Source: Miscanthus floridulus (lineage: Eukaryota; Streptophyta; Magnoliopsida; Poales; Poaceae). From it: DNA of 64,000 bases. Shown here one piece after another: positions 63,380 through 64,000 of this stretch (positions are counted from its first letter, which is position 1; every line of letters starts with the position of its first letter). The stretch spans positions 111,244,461 through 111,308,460 of the forward strand of contig NC_089595.1 of NCBI RefSeq assembly GCF_019320115.1, given 5' to 3'. The notes under the pieces were generated by a model. The model had not been told where the DNA came from, searched no databases, and was given only the letters and a program-made list of their open reading frames with translations. A program made the position numbers and the translations under genes.

Positions 63380-64000
63380 CTGCGAGAATTAAACACGCAA
63401 TAAGAATTGTGCCACGTATATATCAGATCCAACAAAAATATATACTAGGAAAACTATATGAAAATTAGTATGCATATATGTCCATTAGGCAAAGACAACT
63501 GACTACAAGTTTTAAGTGGAACATAAGATGAAAGTAACGTTTTGGCACAACTGGAATGGATGAATCACTAAAGGAGTCAGTAGCAGAATCTTCACTGGAA
63601 TTAAAATAAGTATAGTAGTGTACACTATAGAGTGATAGAGAACAGAAATTTTTAACCCTTCGAATTATTTTAAAAAAAATTGAGATGGAAATCAGAGAAA
63701 ACACAACAGATGCCTAAAGATGAAACTTAAGTCACTCCAAAGCTCAAACTGGAGACCATGGTAGTTCCAGTTTCCACAATAAGAGACTAAAAAAGAAGTT
63801 CAATGTAGCCTGGTTCGTTATCAGGATTTGTCCAAATATAAATCACATTTGAAGACTGCTAGTTTACTAGCCAGATTGCTCATGGTGACATGGTGCAGTT
63901 AGCATAAACCAAATCACAATCTAGCAGGTTAAGAAGGAAGTTTATCATTCTTGAAGATTTCATGTTCTTAACATTCATCATTTACATGTAACATGATAAG

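Noticed and set aside
1..64000. CRISPR arrays, bacterial operons, phage or integron structures
   Set aside because: Gene density, splice sites, MITEs, SINE and LTR retrotransposons show plant nuclear DNA; none of the tandem arrays has repeat-spacer structure.

Overview
This window is plant nuclear DNA, almost certainly from a panicoid grass of the Sorghum/Saccharum/Miscanthus type. The clues are GC-rich intronless coding sequence, grass-type DUF1668 genes, MITEs of families common in Andropogoneae, and dense nested LTR retrotransposons. About 75% of it is transposon. There are no bacterial features, tRNA or rRNA genes, or CRISPR arrays.

Host genes are few. They are a small intronless membrane-protein gene (8539-8838, +), an intact DUF1668-type gene (17211-18218, -) with a broken paralogue beside it (15309-15893, -), and the last two exons of a GBF-interacting-protein-1-like gene (62570-63379, -) that runs off the right edge. 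Fragments of other genes are also present: a V-ATPase subunit a pseudogene (about 16005-16525, +) and a PPR-repeat fragment (about 60788-60990, +).

Layout, left to right. An unassigned TTGCA-rich stretch (1-827 and 6991-8300) is split by Copia element A (828-6985, minus strand, gag only, TSD GTTGC). The small gene follows, with Copia element B (8904-15072, minus strand, degenerate gag-pol, TSD CCCCC) inserted 65 bp after its stop codon. Next come the DUF1668 pair, the V-ATPase pseudogene, several MITEs and a hAT-type non-autonomous element (18340-19355, TSD CTTTCGGT). A Helitron-like 3' end lies at 20101. A gene-poor stretch (20136-25572) carries a SINE with a perfect 14-bp TSD. A 32.8-kb nest (25573-58343) follows. 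The tail holds a MITE, a promoter-like GC-rich block, the PPR fragment and the GIP1-like gene.

The nest is four elements deep, and each boundary is supported by a target-site duplication. Gypsy 1 (Tat-like, 25573-58343, TSD ATGTG) has lost most of gag-pol. Its antisense ORF is split by Gypsy 2 (Tat-like, 31275-55575, TSD GCAGG). The left LTR of Gypsy 2 is split by a Tekay/Del-like Gypsy remnant (32640-40151, TSD AATAC). The surviving LTR of that remnant is split by a second hAT-type element (34794-35985, TSD CCCCTGCC). The insertion order follows directly from this layout.

I found no convincing new multi-gene system. The observations most worth a second look are an eight-unit ~180-bp repeat inside the Tekay-like LTR, a promoter-like GC-rich cargo with telomere-like repeats in the leader of Copia B, a recurring spacer box and hairpins shared by the two Tat elements, and the TAG-biased decay of Gypsy 2.
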